From Ascarosepion bandense (taxonomy: Eukaryota > Mollusca > Cephalopoda > Sepiida > Sepiidae): a DNA stretch of 64,000 nucleotides. The stretch is taken from assembly GCA_037127315.1 (NCBI GenBank), contig JBBBDQ010000347.1:627501-691500 (forward strand), given 5' to 3'. Numbering within the stretch: position 1 is the first letter of the stretch; each line of letters starts with the position of its first letter. A model generated the notes under the pieces. The model saw nothing but the letters and a program-made list of their open reading frames with translations, had not been told where the DNA came from and did not search any database. Shown here one piece after another: positions 39,953 through 51,830 of this stretch. Made by a program: the position numbers and the translations under genes.

Positions 39953-41290
39953 TGTTACGGATATAGATAGCCAAACACACACCTACACACATATATTGAG
40001 ATTGGTCTCCGCGTGGTAACAAGGAGATGATCACGTGGGAGCATAGAGTCAATTTTGGGATAGCAGGTCAAGGTGGGTTGACCCAGATACCCTTAGTAAC
40101 AAATGTCTAGACAGGAAATAGACAGAAGCTAGACATGGAGGTCGTGAAACAGCAGGAGCTAGAATTCGCGCCAAAAACAAATCACGTGGAAAGCAAATTA
40201 TAGAAGTCAGTTGCAAATTGAATCCTGAACGAACAAATCATATTTGCTGGGCGCTGATAAATGATGAATGAAGGTAAAATGCATTTGAGATAATAGCGAA
40301 ATTTGACCAATTTATCTTAAGCATCTCCGGATAAGAAAAACTAACTTGTAAATTCTTATTTGTTAAAACAAGAAAAAGACAAGATCGAATTGTCTTTATC
40401 AAGAAAAGAAAGAAAGGTAGCGATGAAGATAAGAGAAGAAGCTGTAATATCATTTGTATGCTGATTCCTATTTGTTGAAAGAAGAGAAATAAAGCTAAGC
40501 CAAGTTGTTTATCAAGAAAAAGAAAGAAACATAGCGACGAAGATAAGAGAATAAGCTGTAATGTTATTCGTGCGCTGATTCTTGTTTGTTCAAAGAAGAA
40601 AAATAAAGCGAAACCAAGTTGTTTATAAAAAAAAAGAAAAGAAAAGAGATAGCAACGCAGAGAAGTCAACATATAAAGAAAGAGATTTTGAAGATAAGAA
40701 GAAGCAAAATTATTCGAAAACAGAAAATACGACGCTGGTTTAAATAAAAGAATAAAGAAGAATGCGGATATTTCAAATATTTGTATGCTGAAAATACAAC
40801 AGTCGATTGAAAAAAGTAGAGACAGTCATAACTACATATATTTCAAGAAGACTGCGTTTGAGTCCGAAGCTGTATAATGAAAGAGGAGGAAGAGAGAAAA
40901 GAAAAAAGTACAGTAAAATAAGAGAGAAGGAACTGATATAAAAATAAGTTATTATATTCTTAGACCCATGTTAGAATACACATACACTTCCACGAATAAT
41001 ATGTTACCACATACACCATACCACGTGTTAGGAGTTATATGGTTCTCCCCATTTTTATTTTGTGTTAATCTCTTGCATTCATATTCGCCTGTATTCATTC
41101 ATATTTGTTGATATGTGTTGTAAATTGTTATTTCGATTACGTTGGGTATCCGAATATAAGTTTTAATATTCAGGCCATTGGACATTCTAATTCATACTTA
41201 ATTTTTTTTTTTAATAGTTCATTACTTATTAAAATTTCTATATCAAAATCATCTCTTCCTGGCGTTCATCCTTGAATTGTTGGTCAGCGC
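39953..41290 (+). other. Unclassified region, possible large solo LTR
   Basis: It runs from TGTTACGGATATAG to near CATCCTTGAATTGTTGGTCA and GCGCA, with a 114-bp tandem repeat inside. The ends look LTR-like (TG...CA), but no partner, target duplication or coding region supports this. Treat it as a hypothesis. Confidence 0.25.
40340..40660. repeat. 114-bp tandem repeat, about 2.8 units
   Basis: Units begin GATTC-TNTTTGTT and contain AGCNAANCCAAGTTGTTTAT, AAGAAAAAGAAAGAAA and GAAGATAAGAGAA. The spacing is about 114 bp, a multiple of three, so a minus-strand frame (40672-40238) stays open with a leucine/phenylalanine-rich 38-residue period. Probably not a gene. Confidence 0.75.
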
Positions 41291-42000
41291 ATGTGTCAAT
41301 ACTGAATCAGACCTGGGAAGATTGCCATTCGAACAGCAATCTTATTTTATTTTTTTATTTATCATTGTCCATTTGTTATGATCTAGGAACGGTAACACGT
41401 ATCTGTCCATAGATGTGGAAATGTAACTATTCCGAATCGACGTGTAATCATCTTGATGGTTAATGTCGAGGCAGGCATATGACAAAAGCAAGCAAATAGG
41501 ATGTGCACGGGTCTTAATCTGATCGGTTGGAGAGTGTTCAATCATTGCGTCGAAAGTACAAGAAGAGTAGACGAAATGAAAACTCAACACTATTAGTTGG
41601 AACAGAAGTTCTTTTACTAGTTATGTTGGTTGGGAGGCGTATAATAGATGCGTTGTCATCACTTGACCACGGCAACGGTTCAAACAGACCAAGAGATTAC
41701 ACAGAGCGTGAAAACAACGCAAACGTAACTCAAGTTCACCATACACCTGTTTTTTACACTTCGCTAACCGTCTGGTACAGGTGCTTATCTTGGGCTCCAC
41801 TCACGATTTGCACATCATTAGAGTTGTTTATTTGAAAACATTACTGTTTTTTTTTTTCAGAATCACTTAAATTGCTAAGCTTAATTGATTGATTCGTTTT
41901 CTACGGCTTATCAACCCTTTGCAGAACAGAAAATAATATTAGATTGTAAGATATGTACATTATAATGATTTACTTATGCAATTCTTACTACTTAAACAAT
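41291..42000. other. No recognised feature
   Basis: Overlapping 80-100-codon frames occur on both strands (41590-41342 and 41527-41835), without motifs or codon evidence. Confidence 0.4.
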
Positions 42001-42140
42001 AGCTGGGAAAGAAGTTTTGCTTTCGTACTTTTCCCAATGGTATTTGCGAATAAATAAAAATAATGAACTCAAATGGTACTGGATCTCATCTTTCCGATTG
42101 TCCTTCTGATTAACATTTCGAGTCATTATCCATTAAACAA
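42001..42140 (-). mobile_element. Possible decayed SINE family A
   Basis: On plus: AGCTGGGAAAGAAG, CTTTTCCCAATGGTATTTGC and CGAGTCATTATCCATTAAAC run in the family order, but with many differences. Confidence 0.4.
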
Positions 42141-42529
42141 ACTTGACATCCAGACTTACAAAATCTGGTATTCCAAAGTGGTCACGAAGCTCGGACTCGA
42201 CATTGATTAACATTGGTGATCGTACTGGAACTGTTGTTTCGAAGTGATACAGACGTAAGATATAGGGCTATATACTTCAAAGATATGTTTGTGAAACAGG
42301 AAAGCTGTTCTGGCTAACAAATCAAGAAACGACGCTTAACGCAATGAATATTGGCCACACAATGTAACGATGCATTTTTAGTGTGATTATTTTGAAAAAA
42401 ACCAAAAAGAAGCATTTTTAAAATTTGTTTTTTACTTAAGATGATATCGATTTGCTTCACTATCGTCTATCACATAACCATAGTTCTGGGTATATTGATT
42501 TTCTACAATCGGGAAAATAGCTCTGCTCA

Positions 42530-42740
42530 GAATATTAGAGGTTTTTGAGAAGCCTGGAACCCCTTCTTAATTGACGTGGTTCCCAGATCCCCCCAGACCT
42601 CGGATGGTGGCACCTGTTATAGTTTCAGCTATGGAGAAATAATGAACCACACTCCAAAACAAAACAAAAAAGCAATATGAATATATTAATATCTTTATAC
42701 TAAAGTTAGCAAAAATACATATCTATTTTTGTTATGGTGC
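42530..42740 (+). repeat. Unclassified dispersed repeat F, partial copy 3
   Basis: ATTAGAGGTTTTTGAGAAGC, CTTCTTAATTG, a C-run region, GGATGGTGGCACC and TTCAGCTATGG resemble the first third of 5555-6030 and 34470-34600. Confidence 0.45.
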
Positions 42741-43108
42741 CCTCCTACGAAGAATGGACTCTTGCTCTTACTATATAAAAGATAGTTGACAGCAGTTATG
42801 TAGGTAGTTAAGTACAGCTAGTATGCAATAAAGCCAGATACTAGTCAGCGTAACTGTACTTTTCGAACATACTCATTTCTTTTATTGTTTATTAACAATG
42901 TTAATATGTTCCTACTATACTAATACACTCTTTTGAATCCACATTTTCGTTTTCCGACCAAACCGGTCACTACAGTTTTGCAGCGAAATGTCGCCACAAG
43001 AATTTATTAAAAAAATTGCGACGAAGATTTGCATTAAGATTTGCCACAAGAAATTTGCGACGAAGATCAACAACAATATTCTAATTACCATTACATTTTC
43101 TTTGCAGC

Positions 43109-43371
43109 TGAAGGCATCTAGTTGTAGACAAAATAACTGGATTTCTGAAACTGATGGCCTCCTGGTGGTTGATATGTCCCTGGGCAAGATCAGCCAAATA
43201 ACCAGCATGAAAGAACACTTTCATGGCATGGATGCAAATAACATCTTACAATTCCTTAAATATATCAACCTGTGTTTCAATAAAAACTCAACACAGCTAC
43301 AACATGATAAACACATATCAGCGGCTCTTGTAACTTTTGTTCATACAAACATGTATAAGCACAAAAACTGA
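43109..43371 (+). CDS. Candidate terminal exon of an unknown gene
   Basis: CATTTTCTTTGCAG ends at 43108, a good splice acceptor with a pyrimidine tract. The frame then runs 87 codons to a TGA at 43369-43371. The peptide begins LKASSCRQNNWISETDGLLV, continues VDMSLGKISQITSMKEHFHG and ends near VTFVHTNMYKHKN. It is mixed, not repetitive, and more codon-like than its surroundings. I do not recognise it. The open frame also extends upstream of the acceptor. A chance frame or unrecognised transposon exon is possible. Confidence 0.35.
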
Positions 43372-44640
43372 GTATAATCTACCATGTATTCAACTGCGAA
43401 AACAAAATAATGTATAGTTTTTACTTCATAACACCCAAGAATATTGAATTTGAGCATTAGATGACCCATAAAGAGTTGATATGCAGTTATACATGCAAAA
43501 CAAACAATATATTAACGAAGTTCATATTCGTGTGTGCAAAGATTTTTTTCTTTTATGTTATCTTCGTAAGCAAAGAAATGTTTGAGCTGCGTTACTCAGT
43601 TTCCGAGGGAATTGATATTTTCAGTGATAAATATCTGTAAATACCGAGAAAAATGGTAAAACGTTTATAAATTATCATATGAATTCTACTCTATTTGATT
43701 TTGTTTGCTCCAGAATCTTAGGCTGTGCAACTTAGCCATTTCCAATATTCTTTCATCTCCATTGCTGATTTCAGCATTTTTTGCGAAAGAAAATCTTCCT
43801 TTGGAATTTTTTATCTTATTTTTAATTTTGTATTTTATTTTATCGTTATTTCAAATCATTCGTCCAAAACAGTAACGCTTACGCTTATGAATTAGCTAAA
43901 GGTAACCGTAAATTCTATGCTAACATTTTTTTTCTCGGATTTCTAGCTTGCGAAAATCCCATCCGGCTTCATGCTTTCTAGTCAACTTTAATTTACAAAC
44001 ATTTTAATAAAACGTCACTCACTAATTACTGGCCTTCTAATTAATCTTTTCTCTTGACACTTATTATTAATGTTTCTGTTTCTCTTTTTTTCTATACCAA
44101 TTAATCCTGTGTATCTCAGTGGCTTTACTGCCTTGTGTTGAGTGACATCGATTAAAAAATTACTTTTTATCTATCCGAACAAAATATTGTGGTTTGTCTG
44201 ATATGGTTTAGCGGATTTTAAATCGGAGACAACTATTTCAAAATAGAGTTAGCTAGAAATAAACGAGGATTTAAGTAGGATTTAACATTATATAGATTTA
44301 ATTTGGTGGTTAGCTTTATATTATAGGAATCTATTTCAGGAAATTTAATATATAATTCTGTTATACTGGAAAGATAACAGATATAGAAAGATAAACAATG
44401 TTTAATTAGTATTAGATTCAAAAAGATAAGCATCAGGTCAGATTGTACAGGAATGAAAAATGTTGATATGTTTGGTTCGCATAATCATCAGAAGGACAGT
44501 TATAAATTTTGTTGCGATCTGGAACAAGGGTCTAAGAAATATGGGTTTAAAAATATTGCTCTAATGAACACTCGTCTAAAGAATACAGGTATTTCTTGGG
44601 TTACGTCGTTTGGTGTTAAATTGTTCTCGATAGTACGTCG
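43372..44640. other. No recognised feature
   Basis: AT-rich, with no other exon-like signals noticed. Confidence 0.4.
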
Positions 44641-44647
44641 TTTGTCA

Positions 44648-44698
<51 letters not shown>
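44648..44698. repeat. (TA)n-(GA)n microsatellite
   Basis: About 13 TA units then about 12 GA units. Confidence 0.95.
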
Positions 44699-44703
44699 AG
44701 CAA

Positions 44704-44770
44704 GAAGGTATGTCTAGCCACACTGATGGGCTGTGATACAGCGAAAGGGACTTGTATGTGGATGACTAAT
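44704..44770 (+). mobile_element. SINE family B tail, first of chain
   Basis: GTCTAGCCACACTGATGGGC, TGTGATACAGCG and TGTATGTGGATGACTAATA, then straight into the leader of the next unit. Confidence 0.75.
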
Positions 44771-45076
44771 ATATTATGCTCTCATTACGATTGAGCTCTT
44801 TGGAGAAGAAAATTTTGAAAAGAGTTTCCACTTCGGCTATAATGCGTGACTCTTCAGAAATGAATTGAGTTCTCTCGGTGACTGGCGTCTGTATACACTG
44901 CTTATATACAAAACGTTAAAAATTCCCTTCTCTGATGCCATGCGCCGATGACTTAGGTAGCAGAGACTCCGACTGACACCAAATCGGTCGAGTTTCGATC
45001 CCGGCCAGAAGCAAGTGGATATGTTTAGCCACACTGATGAGCTGTGATACAGCGAAACGGGCTTGTATGTGGATGA

Positions 45077-45080
<4 letters not shown>
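44771..45080 (+). mobile_element. SINE family B, full unit of chain
   Basis: TTATGCTCTCATTACGATTG leader, GAATTGAGTTCTCTCGGTGA, ATGCGCCGATGACTTAGGTA (A box), GTCGAGTTTCGATCCCGGCC (B box) and tail ACTGATGAGCTGTGATACAG. The arrangement is the same as at 22949-23258. Confidence 0.82.

Positions 45081-45120
<40 letters not shown>
45081..45120. repeat. (TA)n microsatellite
   Basis: About 20 TA units. Confidence 0.95.
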
Positions 45121-45122
<2 letters not shown>

Positions 45123-45287
45123 TTAATTGTACATTGCGACACGAAAAATTCTATGTTTCGAGATAGAGTCTAATCATCAGGCAATGTTGATGTTGGTTGT
45201 GTAGATGAATTGATAATTTTATAAGTATGTTAAACTGTATGATACTCATTGTATTGAGCACTGTCCATAATAAAATAAATGCTAGGG

Positions 45288-45290
<3 letters not shown>

Positions 45291-45319
<29 letters not shown>
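45291..45319. repeat. (TA)n microsatellite
   Basis: About 14 TA units. Confidence 0.93.
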
Positions 45320-45321
<2 letters not shown>

Positions 45322-45395
45322 TGCCTAGAAACAATCGGATGTCTAACCGTACTGATGAGCTGTGATACAGCAAAACAAATCTGTCTGCGGATATT
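45320..45395 (+). mobile_element. SINE family B variant, tail only
   Basis: CAATCGGATGTCTAACCGTA, CTGATGAGCTGTGATACAGC and ATCTGTCTGCGGAT. Confidence 0.75.
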
Positions 45396-45556
45396 ACATT
45401 GTATATAACACGCTGAAGTCTGTCTTACTCTACCAAGCGGCCATAGCGCAGTGGTAGAATGTCAATTTAATCGGTTTTCAATCCTGGCTCGAAGCAATCA
45501 GATGTCTAACCGTAGTGATGAGCTGTGATACAACGAAACAGATCTGTCTGCGGTTG
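45396..45556 (+). mobile_element. SINE family B variant, full
   Basis: CGGCCATAGCGCAGTGGTAG (A box), CGGTTTTCAATCCTGGCTCG (B box) and tail TGATGAGCTGTGATACAACG with TCTGTCTGCGGTTGACTA. This is the clearest tRNA-like head of this variant. Confidence 0.82.
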
Positions 45557-45579
45557 ACTATATATATATATATATATTG

Positions 45580-45655
45580 TCATCCACAGACAGATCTGTT
45601 TCGCCGTATCACAGCTCATCAGTACGGTGAGACTCCGATTGCTTTTTTACCCAGG
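45580..45655 (-). mobile_element. SINE family B variant, inverted tail
   Basis: GTCATCCACAGACAGATCTG, TTTCGCCGTATCACAGCTCA and TCAGTACGGTGAGACTCCGA are the complement of the preceding copy, 20 bp of (TA)n away, forming a close inverted pair. Confidence 0.8.
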
Positions 45656-46318
45656 ACATTTAAATGATTTTATTCAAATTTACGTCTCTCCGGCCCAAAT
45701 ACTGAAGTCTTATTATTAACAGAAATGCATTACAAGAGCTGAAAATCATGTTACTGTCCAAAAAATAAAAATATATGTCCATACTCTCATATTAAAATAC
45801 GTAGATGTTTACAGCAAATGTAAATATTAGTAAAGTTAACATAAATTAGTTCATGTTCTACTATCTCAAAATATTTTTAATAACTGTATTATTTAAACTT
45901 TTAATGTTTTTTATTTTATAATGTCTTTGGGTACACAAATAAGGAGTTCGCAATATACTGTAATCATCACCAAATTGTAAACATCTATATTTGCAAGTAT
46001 TTGCGTAGATGTATTTGTACGTTTAGATTACTTTTATTGTATGATATCAAAAATTAAAATTTATTTGTAGGTAAGCTTCAAAAAGATTTTTATTGACCAT
46101 ATTTTATTAAAAATGCATTTATAAATAAAATACAGAACTAGGAATGGTTATTAGTGGTTTAACTTAGAGACAAGTAAATACGACCTAAGTCTTTTTTAGA
46201 CTTAAATCAGTTCTCTTGTAACAAATTGCCGACGTAAAGTTAGGTCTACCTGTATACGTACAAGAAGTAAGTGTCTACAAGATGAAGGCATAATGTCTTA
46301 GTATTAATATAAGCCACA
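45656..46318. other. No recognised feature
   Basis: AT-rich. Confidence 0.45.
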
Positions 46319-46860
46319 CACTCAGCCTTTCTTGACCTTATTCTCTCAAACGATCTCAAGTGGAACGGCTATATCGAATTATTAACTACGTGTATCACTA
46401 AGAAAATAGGGCCACTCTATTGGGCCAGAACGTTGACTTTCTCGTCAGAATCCATATTGAATATTTATAAAACTACCATTCGTCCGTGCATTGATTACGG
46501 TTACCATATTTAGACGGGTACCCCCGCTATTCATCTCTGGGATCTCGACAAATTCGAAAGGAAGATCAGCAGCATAATCCATCCAGATTTAGCAGTTCGA
46601 CTTCAGTAACTTTCTCACAGCCAGGATGTGATTTTCCTATGTCTTTTCTACAAATATTTAATCGTATTTACTCGTGCTACTAGACTGGCATCAAGGTCCC
46701 ACACATTTCCCGTCAAATAGTTAAATGTAACCGCCTTTTTGTATTACACAAGTTTCTTTTCTTGCTCTTCCCTCTTCATTGCTTTCCTGATAGCTACAAA
46801 CTTTTAAATGCAGTCTCAATTGCCATATTCTATCTACTTGATTTTCATCCGTCCTTGATT
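46319..46860 (+). mobile_element. LINE (CR1/L2/Jockey group) 3' fragment, plus strand
   Basis: Diverged ORF2 text: LILSNDLKWNGYIELLTT, TKKIGPLYWARTLTFSSESI, LNIYKTTIRPCIDYGYHI, then TRATRLASRSHTFPV-like and CFPDSYKLLN-like parts. Stops and gaps. The family 3' terminus is absent, and a minisatellite begins where it should be. Confidence 0.75.
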
Positions 46861-46873
46861 ATTCTTCGACATT

Positions 46874-47118
46874 GACCTAGGTTTGGTTTGCATCAAAAAT
46901 AAAAAAAATAAATGTTTGACCTGGGTTTGGTTGGCACGAAAAAAGAAAAAAAGGTTGACCTATGTTTGGTTTGCACGAAAAGAAATATAGAAAAGGTAGA
47001 CCTAGGTTTGGTTTGCATGTAAATAAATAGAGAAATCTTAGACATGTGTTTGGTTTGCACGACAATATAAAAAGAGAAGGTAATCCTGGTTTTATTTTAC
47101 ACGAGGATAAAATAGTTT
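46874..47118. repeat. Minisatellite, about 42-bp unit x5-6
   Basis: Units centre on GACCTAGGTTTGGTTTGCACG followed by an A-rich tail with one or two G. About six units diverge towards the right. A minus-strand frame here (47065-46877) has a matching peptide period and is a by-product. Confidence 0.88.
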
Positions 47119-48929
47119 AACTCAATTCTCAAAGTAAGTCAAATGTATGATTTGTACAAAAGCAAGCAATTAGTCATGTTTGAATTAAAAGTCAGTAAAA
47201 AAAAATAGACTTAACTTTTCCTTAACAAGAATATATACATGTTAGTTAGACATGTCGAGTAAACGGAGAGCAATTTTGTGGGTGTTTACCTCTCTGTACT
47301 GGGATGCACTCCGTGTATTCTTGACCCCAAAGTGACAGTGTTGTAGTTAGATTTGGATTAGAGCTGTCACTCCATATAAAGTATAATGTAGCGTAAAATG
47401 TATTAGACGAACATGTTAGAAATCGAAATTGGCTTGTATTTCACAAAAAAAAAAATTAGAAAATGTTTCTGAGAACAAGCAAAAATATGCTTCGTTGATG
47501 ATTCACCTATTAAATTAACAAAGGTCTCGTCACTCGCTTGACCCGGTGAATTATGAAAAAGTATGTACAAGTATATGTAAGACATGATTTTAATTATTTT
47601 TTTTTTTTGATTATTACCTATTTGGGGAGTATGTAAAACGTAAACATATTTTGGATTGTACCAATGTTTCATGTTTTTCCGATTTAATATTTTATTGACA
47701 ATTTTTAGGAATAATCTTTACAGTTCGGTTTAACTCATAGCTGTGTGAAAATATGGATAATTTCGTTTTTACATCTTTAGCAATGGTCGATAAAAATGCT
47801 GATAAAATATTGTCAGTTTTAGCAGGGATAGACACATTGGATATTCTTCATTTATTAATCGAATGCAGTTAAGTGAAAGTTTGTAACGTAACATTTTAAA
47901 GAAATAATTATCGGACAGGGAGAAAAATACTCCATTCCAAGAAATACAAAAAGAAGAATTTTGCTAATAGATCGAAGGTTTTCATTGCTGACCTAGATTG
48001 TTTACTCTGCTTTATTAATAGTAAGACCCGGTATTTTTTTATCTGTTCGTCCAGGAAATATTCTATAGAAACTTCGTTATGGCTTTCACTCACCATACCC
48101 ACTGCTGGTATTATTTTCTAGATATCCTCGCCCTGAAAATCATTTTTCCTTTCCATGGTAGTAAGTATTTATTTGATTATCCTACATTCACCGCATGCAT
48201 AAATCTATATACAGAAACCTGCATCCGCACGACTTCAGTGATCGCTTCACAGCTTCGCCTTTTCCTGTTCGCTTCTTCGTGATTGTGGCCTGTGGGTTAA
48301 AACCGGTGTTAGATCTTACACAATGCAGAATCATGCAATCGCATATTGGTGCCAGATCGATACTATTTTTTAATCAGATGGGGCGTAAATGTGCGTTGGC
48401 AAGGGCCAAATTCTAAAGGAAGCAGTACTCCAATGGCGTCTGGACTAATTCATATCTGCCATGCGCATCGCCCAGTAGCCAACGGAGACTCGCAGTGAAA
48501 CCTGGCATGTAATTTGGAGAAATGATGATAAAGGTTGACAGGGCCAGCTGTGGCCCGTAAGATTAGGTCCCCACGAATTCCTCACCAATTACTGTAGCTG
48601 CTCCATACGCAGGGACATTTATATTCTTTCCGCCATCACCGGCAACTTAAGATTTCTTTGCCGGGAGGAAGAGGAAAATTTTAAAAGACGAAGAAATTCG
48701 ACGCCATATGAAATCATGTTGTCATAGTGTTAACCTCAGGAATTCTATTAAGGTATAAAGCGTTTTCACGGAACAAATGGTTAATATTTTACTCGAGTTA
48801 GGATTTAGTTTTTTTAGCCAATAGCTGCAGAGAGTATATCGGATATTATTAATCAAGTCAATGCTTTGCATATAGAAACGATCGATTCCAGTTAACATTT
48901 TCAGGATTTGATCATTGAGTGAGTTAACA
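47119..48929. other. No recognised feature
   Basis: About 1.8 kb. A minus-strand frame (48102-47908) and a plus-strand frame (48195-48416) read like mixed protein but have no recognised motif. Confidence 0.4.
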
Positions 48930-50725
48930 AGTATAGCAAAGATGTGGCACAAGGCCAACATTATTGAGTCAACTGAAAGGATTGAACTCGATTTTCAGTC
49001 GTAATTGAGACCGTAAGCATTTTTCGATAAATCAATTATGATTTTAGAGTTAGTTCGATTCTCACTGTTAAATATATTAAATTCGATACTCTCTATTAAG
49101 TGTGTCTTTTGCCACATCTAAAATACGTCTTGAAAATAAATGTGTTATGGTTAGCAAGCTTGTATTGCTAGATCAATTACGAGTGATTTTTACTTGGATC
49201 CTCACTAGGTGCCACATATTTTAGGCCTTGTGCCACATCTAAGCAACGCTTAGAAAATCACCTTAATTGATCTACCTAGATAAGTTTGCTAAAAATTTAA
49301 TGATTCAACAAGCGTAACCTAGATGGGGGTTGGCTAAAGTCAACTTAGATGCGACACAAGGCAAACATTATTGGCTACCAGTGCGGATTCAACTTCCAAC
49401 ACAGTCCTGATTGATCTAGCAGGAGAGGCTTGCTGACCATTGCACCACGTCACAGTGCCCACAAATGATTTTCACAAGGCCGAAATTTCGGGGCACCCAG
49501 CGGGGATTAAACTAACTACTCAAATCTAGCAAGACATGCTTTCTTACCATTACAACAAATCGAAGTGCCTAATGGTTTACTAAATGTAGCTTAGATGTGG
49601 CACAAGGCCAAAATTTTGGGGCACCTAGAGGGGGATCGAATTTTATATCTAGTCCTAATTGATCTAGCGGAACAAGCTTACTAACATTACACAACAGAAA
49701 GTTTGGAGTACTCAATGAGAATCCGTTGTAATTGACCTGCTGAGTAAGGCTTTTTAACCATAACATCACGTGAAAGTAGCCATATTTAGATTTATATGGC
49801 TATTTACTAAGCGTAGCTAATATGTGAAAGAAGGCCGAAAGTATGGACCCTACTATAACGATCGAAATCTTTACCCAGTCGTAATTGATATATTAAGAGA
49901 ATCTTGTAAACAATTTCGTGATTTACTACGAGTAGATCAGATGTGGCACAAGGCCAATACTATAGATTATACAGTAATGAAAGGAGTTACTACTTCGTCA
50001 TCATAAACCTCGCCAGACAACCTTGCTAACGGTGTAGAGATTTACTAAGCGTCACTAATATTTGGCAGAAGAACGAAAGTATAGAGCACAGTGAAAATCA
50101 AATTCACGACGCAATGATAATTGATCTAACAGGAGACAAGCTTGTTAAACATTACACAGTCGACGAGTCCATACTTATATTTTTATAACTATTTACTAAG
50201 CGGTGCTAAGATGTCGTCCATTAAGTAATACACATATGTTTCAAAAGAGACATGACTAACTGTGAAGAAGATTTTCCCGTAGTAGGTTGCCATTAACTTT
50301 CTGCGGTAGACTGGTTGCCAACCAAGGCTATAAAACCAAATCTCTTCTGTTATTTAATCAATAGCTGGAGGAGAAATGGTAATTATGCGTAAATAATTGC
50401 AATAAATTGAACAGAAATCCGAATCGGCACTCCAATTTCTCGTTTCGAGCCGATATCCACTGGATCACAACGCACATTGTGGTAGATGTGAACATGGGCC
50501 GAAAGCGTGGATCACCCACTGAGGATAGAACTGACTATTCAGTAGTAAGGGATCAAGTTATACTTGATAACACTGACAGTAATTTTCAAAGCATAGCTTA
50601 GATGGGACACAAGTCAGAACGTATGGAGCACACATTAAATATCAAACTCACCACTAAGTCGAAATTGATTTAGTCAGGCGTACTCGCTAACTATAACACA
50701 ACATAAAAGCGCTGTTATATACAAT
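48930..50725. repeat. Tandem array of about 150-170-bp monomers with tRNA-like core (left part)
   Basis: The marker GATGTGGCACAAGGCC and variants occur at about 48941, 49340, 49591, 49818, 49938, 50056, 50484 and 50600, and inverted at about 49223. Each monomer contains, on the minus strand, a tRNA-like segment: a GTGGTGNAATGGTTAGCAAG-type A box and a GAGTTCGATCCYCACTGGG-type B box, with ends GGGCAC and GTGCCC able to pair. Copies are strongly diverged. A SINE (50215-50478) and an LTR element (50726-53383) interrupt the array. Confidence 0.72.
50215..50478 (-). mobile_element. SINE family A inserted in the tRNA-like array
   Basis: On plus: AAAAGAGACATGACTAACTG, GCGGTAGACTGGTTGCCAAC and GCCGATATCCACTGGATCAC. 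AGATGT at 50209-50214 and 50484-50489 flanks it (possibly a longer, imperfect duplication). The monomer sequence resumes on the other side. Confidence 0.85.
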
Positions 50726-51163
50726 TGTTATATAGCAATATACAACAAACACGCATATATATAAAAATATGAAGTTATATTTTTATTAATGACGATGGAC
50801 CGTGTAGAATAGTGCACAGAGAATTGAGAGCGCGCGCTTCTAATGGGGTGACGGGGGGGTCGTCGTATCTGTTGCTCCTCTGGTCTGGTCTGGCTCTCTC
50901 GTCTGCCTCTGTCTCTGTCTGTCTCTGTCTCTGAAATCCGTGCGCCGAGGTCTTTTTATAATCTCCAAACCGGGACTTCCGATTTTTGCCTCGCCCACGC
51001 ACGCCCACGTAATTCTCAGAGACACCTGTTCTGTTTGCCTCTTGTAGCCATTTCCGCTACTGCCGGAAATAAGGTCAAACAAACATCCGTTCCTTTCAAC
51101 GACCGGAAAACAACCCCGCTTGCATCAGCCTTTCCTCGGGTGGGACCAGATTGTTATATTACA
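50726..51163 (-). repeat. 3' LTR of the 50726-53383 element
   Basis: 438 bp with TG...CA ends. The central about 240 bp is nearly identical to 53150-53383 (for example AATCTCCAAACCGGGACTTC and CGCCCACGCACGCCCACGTA). A GT-CT-rich block near 50880-50935 differs in length between the LTRs. TATA-box complement at 50953-50960, AATAAA complement at 50782-50787. Confidence 0.85.
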
Positions 51164-51184
51164 TTCCTCGCCCACCCATTTTCC
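51164..51184 (-). other. Polypurine tract next to 3' LTR
   Basis: GGAAAATGGGTGGGCGAGGAA directly precedes the 3' LTR on the minus strand (20 of 21 purine-rich positions), as expected for plus-strand priming in retroelements. Confidence 0.65.
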
Positions 51185-51410
51185 AAAATGTTCACCTAAG
51201 AACATTTTAAGCGCAACACCCTCACTCTCCTCCCCATGCCACACAAGCCCGACAATAGTATAAAACATGTGCACGCCAAAACAACAAAACATGTGCATGC
51301 CGAAACAAAAAAAACAACAAAAAAAATATATAGGGGAGCCTACATCGGCAACCCAACAAGGTTCGTGTCCATCTTGGAAATTGTTCTACCAGCCCGATGT
51401 TTCATTGTTC

Positions 51411-51432
51411 TTTTTTTTTTTTTTTTTTTTTT
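51411..51432 (-). other. Internal 22-nt A tract
   Basis: A pure run of 22 A on the minus strand, about 400 nt after the membrane-protein stop. An AATAAA occurs earlier, at 51622-51617. Such internal A tracts can mark the junction of a captured processed transcript. Confidence 0.6.
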
Positions 51433-51830
51433 AATATCCATTTTCACAGAATTGGGCAAAGTTCTTAAAAATGTTCATTTTCTTTCTCGACTCTGTCCAT
51501 AAGTGTAGACTCTTCGATGCATAACCACATGATTATAGGCGGTAATCGCGCCCCAGTTTCTAAAATAACATCGAGTAAAGGACCTTTGACCAACACCATG
51601 CGTGCTTCTGCTCGAGTTTATTGTTACACATGTAACTTCATTTAATTTAATTTAATTTCAAACATACTATGTTTGAACACAGAAAAATGGCCATTATCTG
51701 CCGTACATATCATTCATAGTCTGACCGAGAAATGTTCAATAGAAAATGAAGAAAATTACCCTGATTCCAACGTTAATCCGCATGCAATTTACTTGTGGAG
51801 GATTAGCGGTTTCATCTATATTAATTTAGT

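Noticed and set aside
42915..43208. 97-codon minus frame opposite the candidate exon
   Set aside because: The opposite strand has a splice acceptor and longer coherent frame, and this frame is a hydrophobic run without motif.
48930..50725. CRISPR-like array of spaced repeats
   Set aside because: Monomers are long, diverged throughout, and have tRNA-like parts. There are no short identical repeats with unique spacers and no cas genes, and the DNA is eukaryotic.
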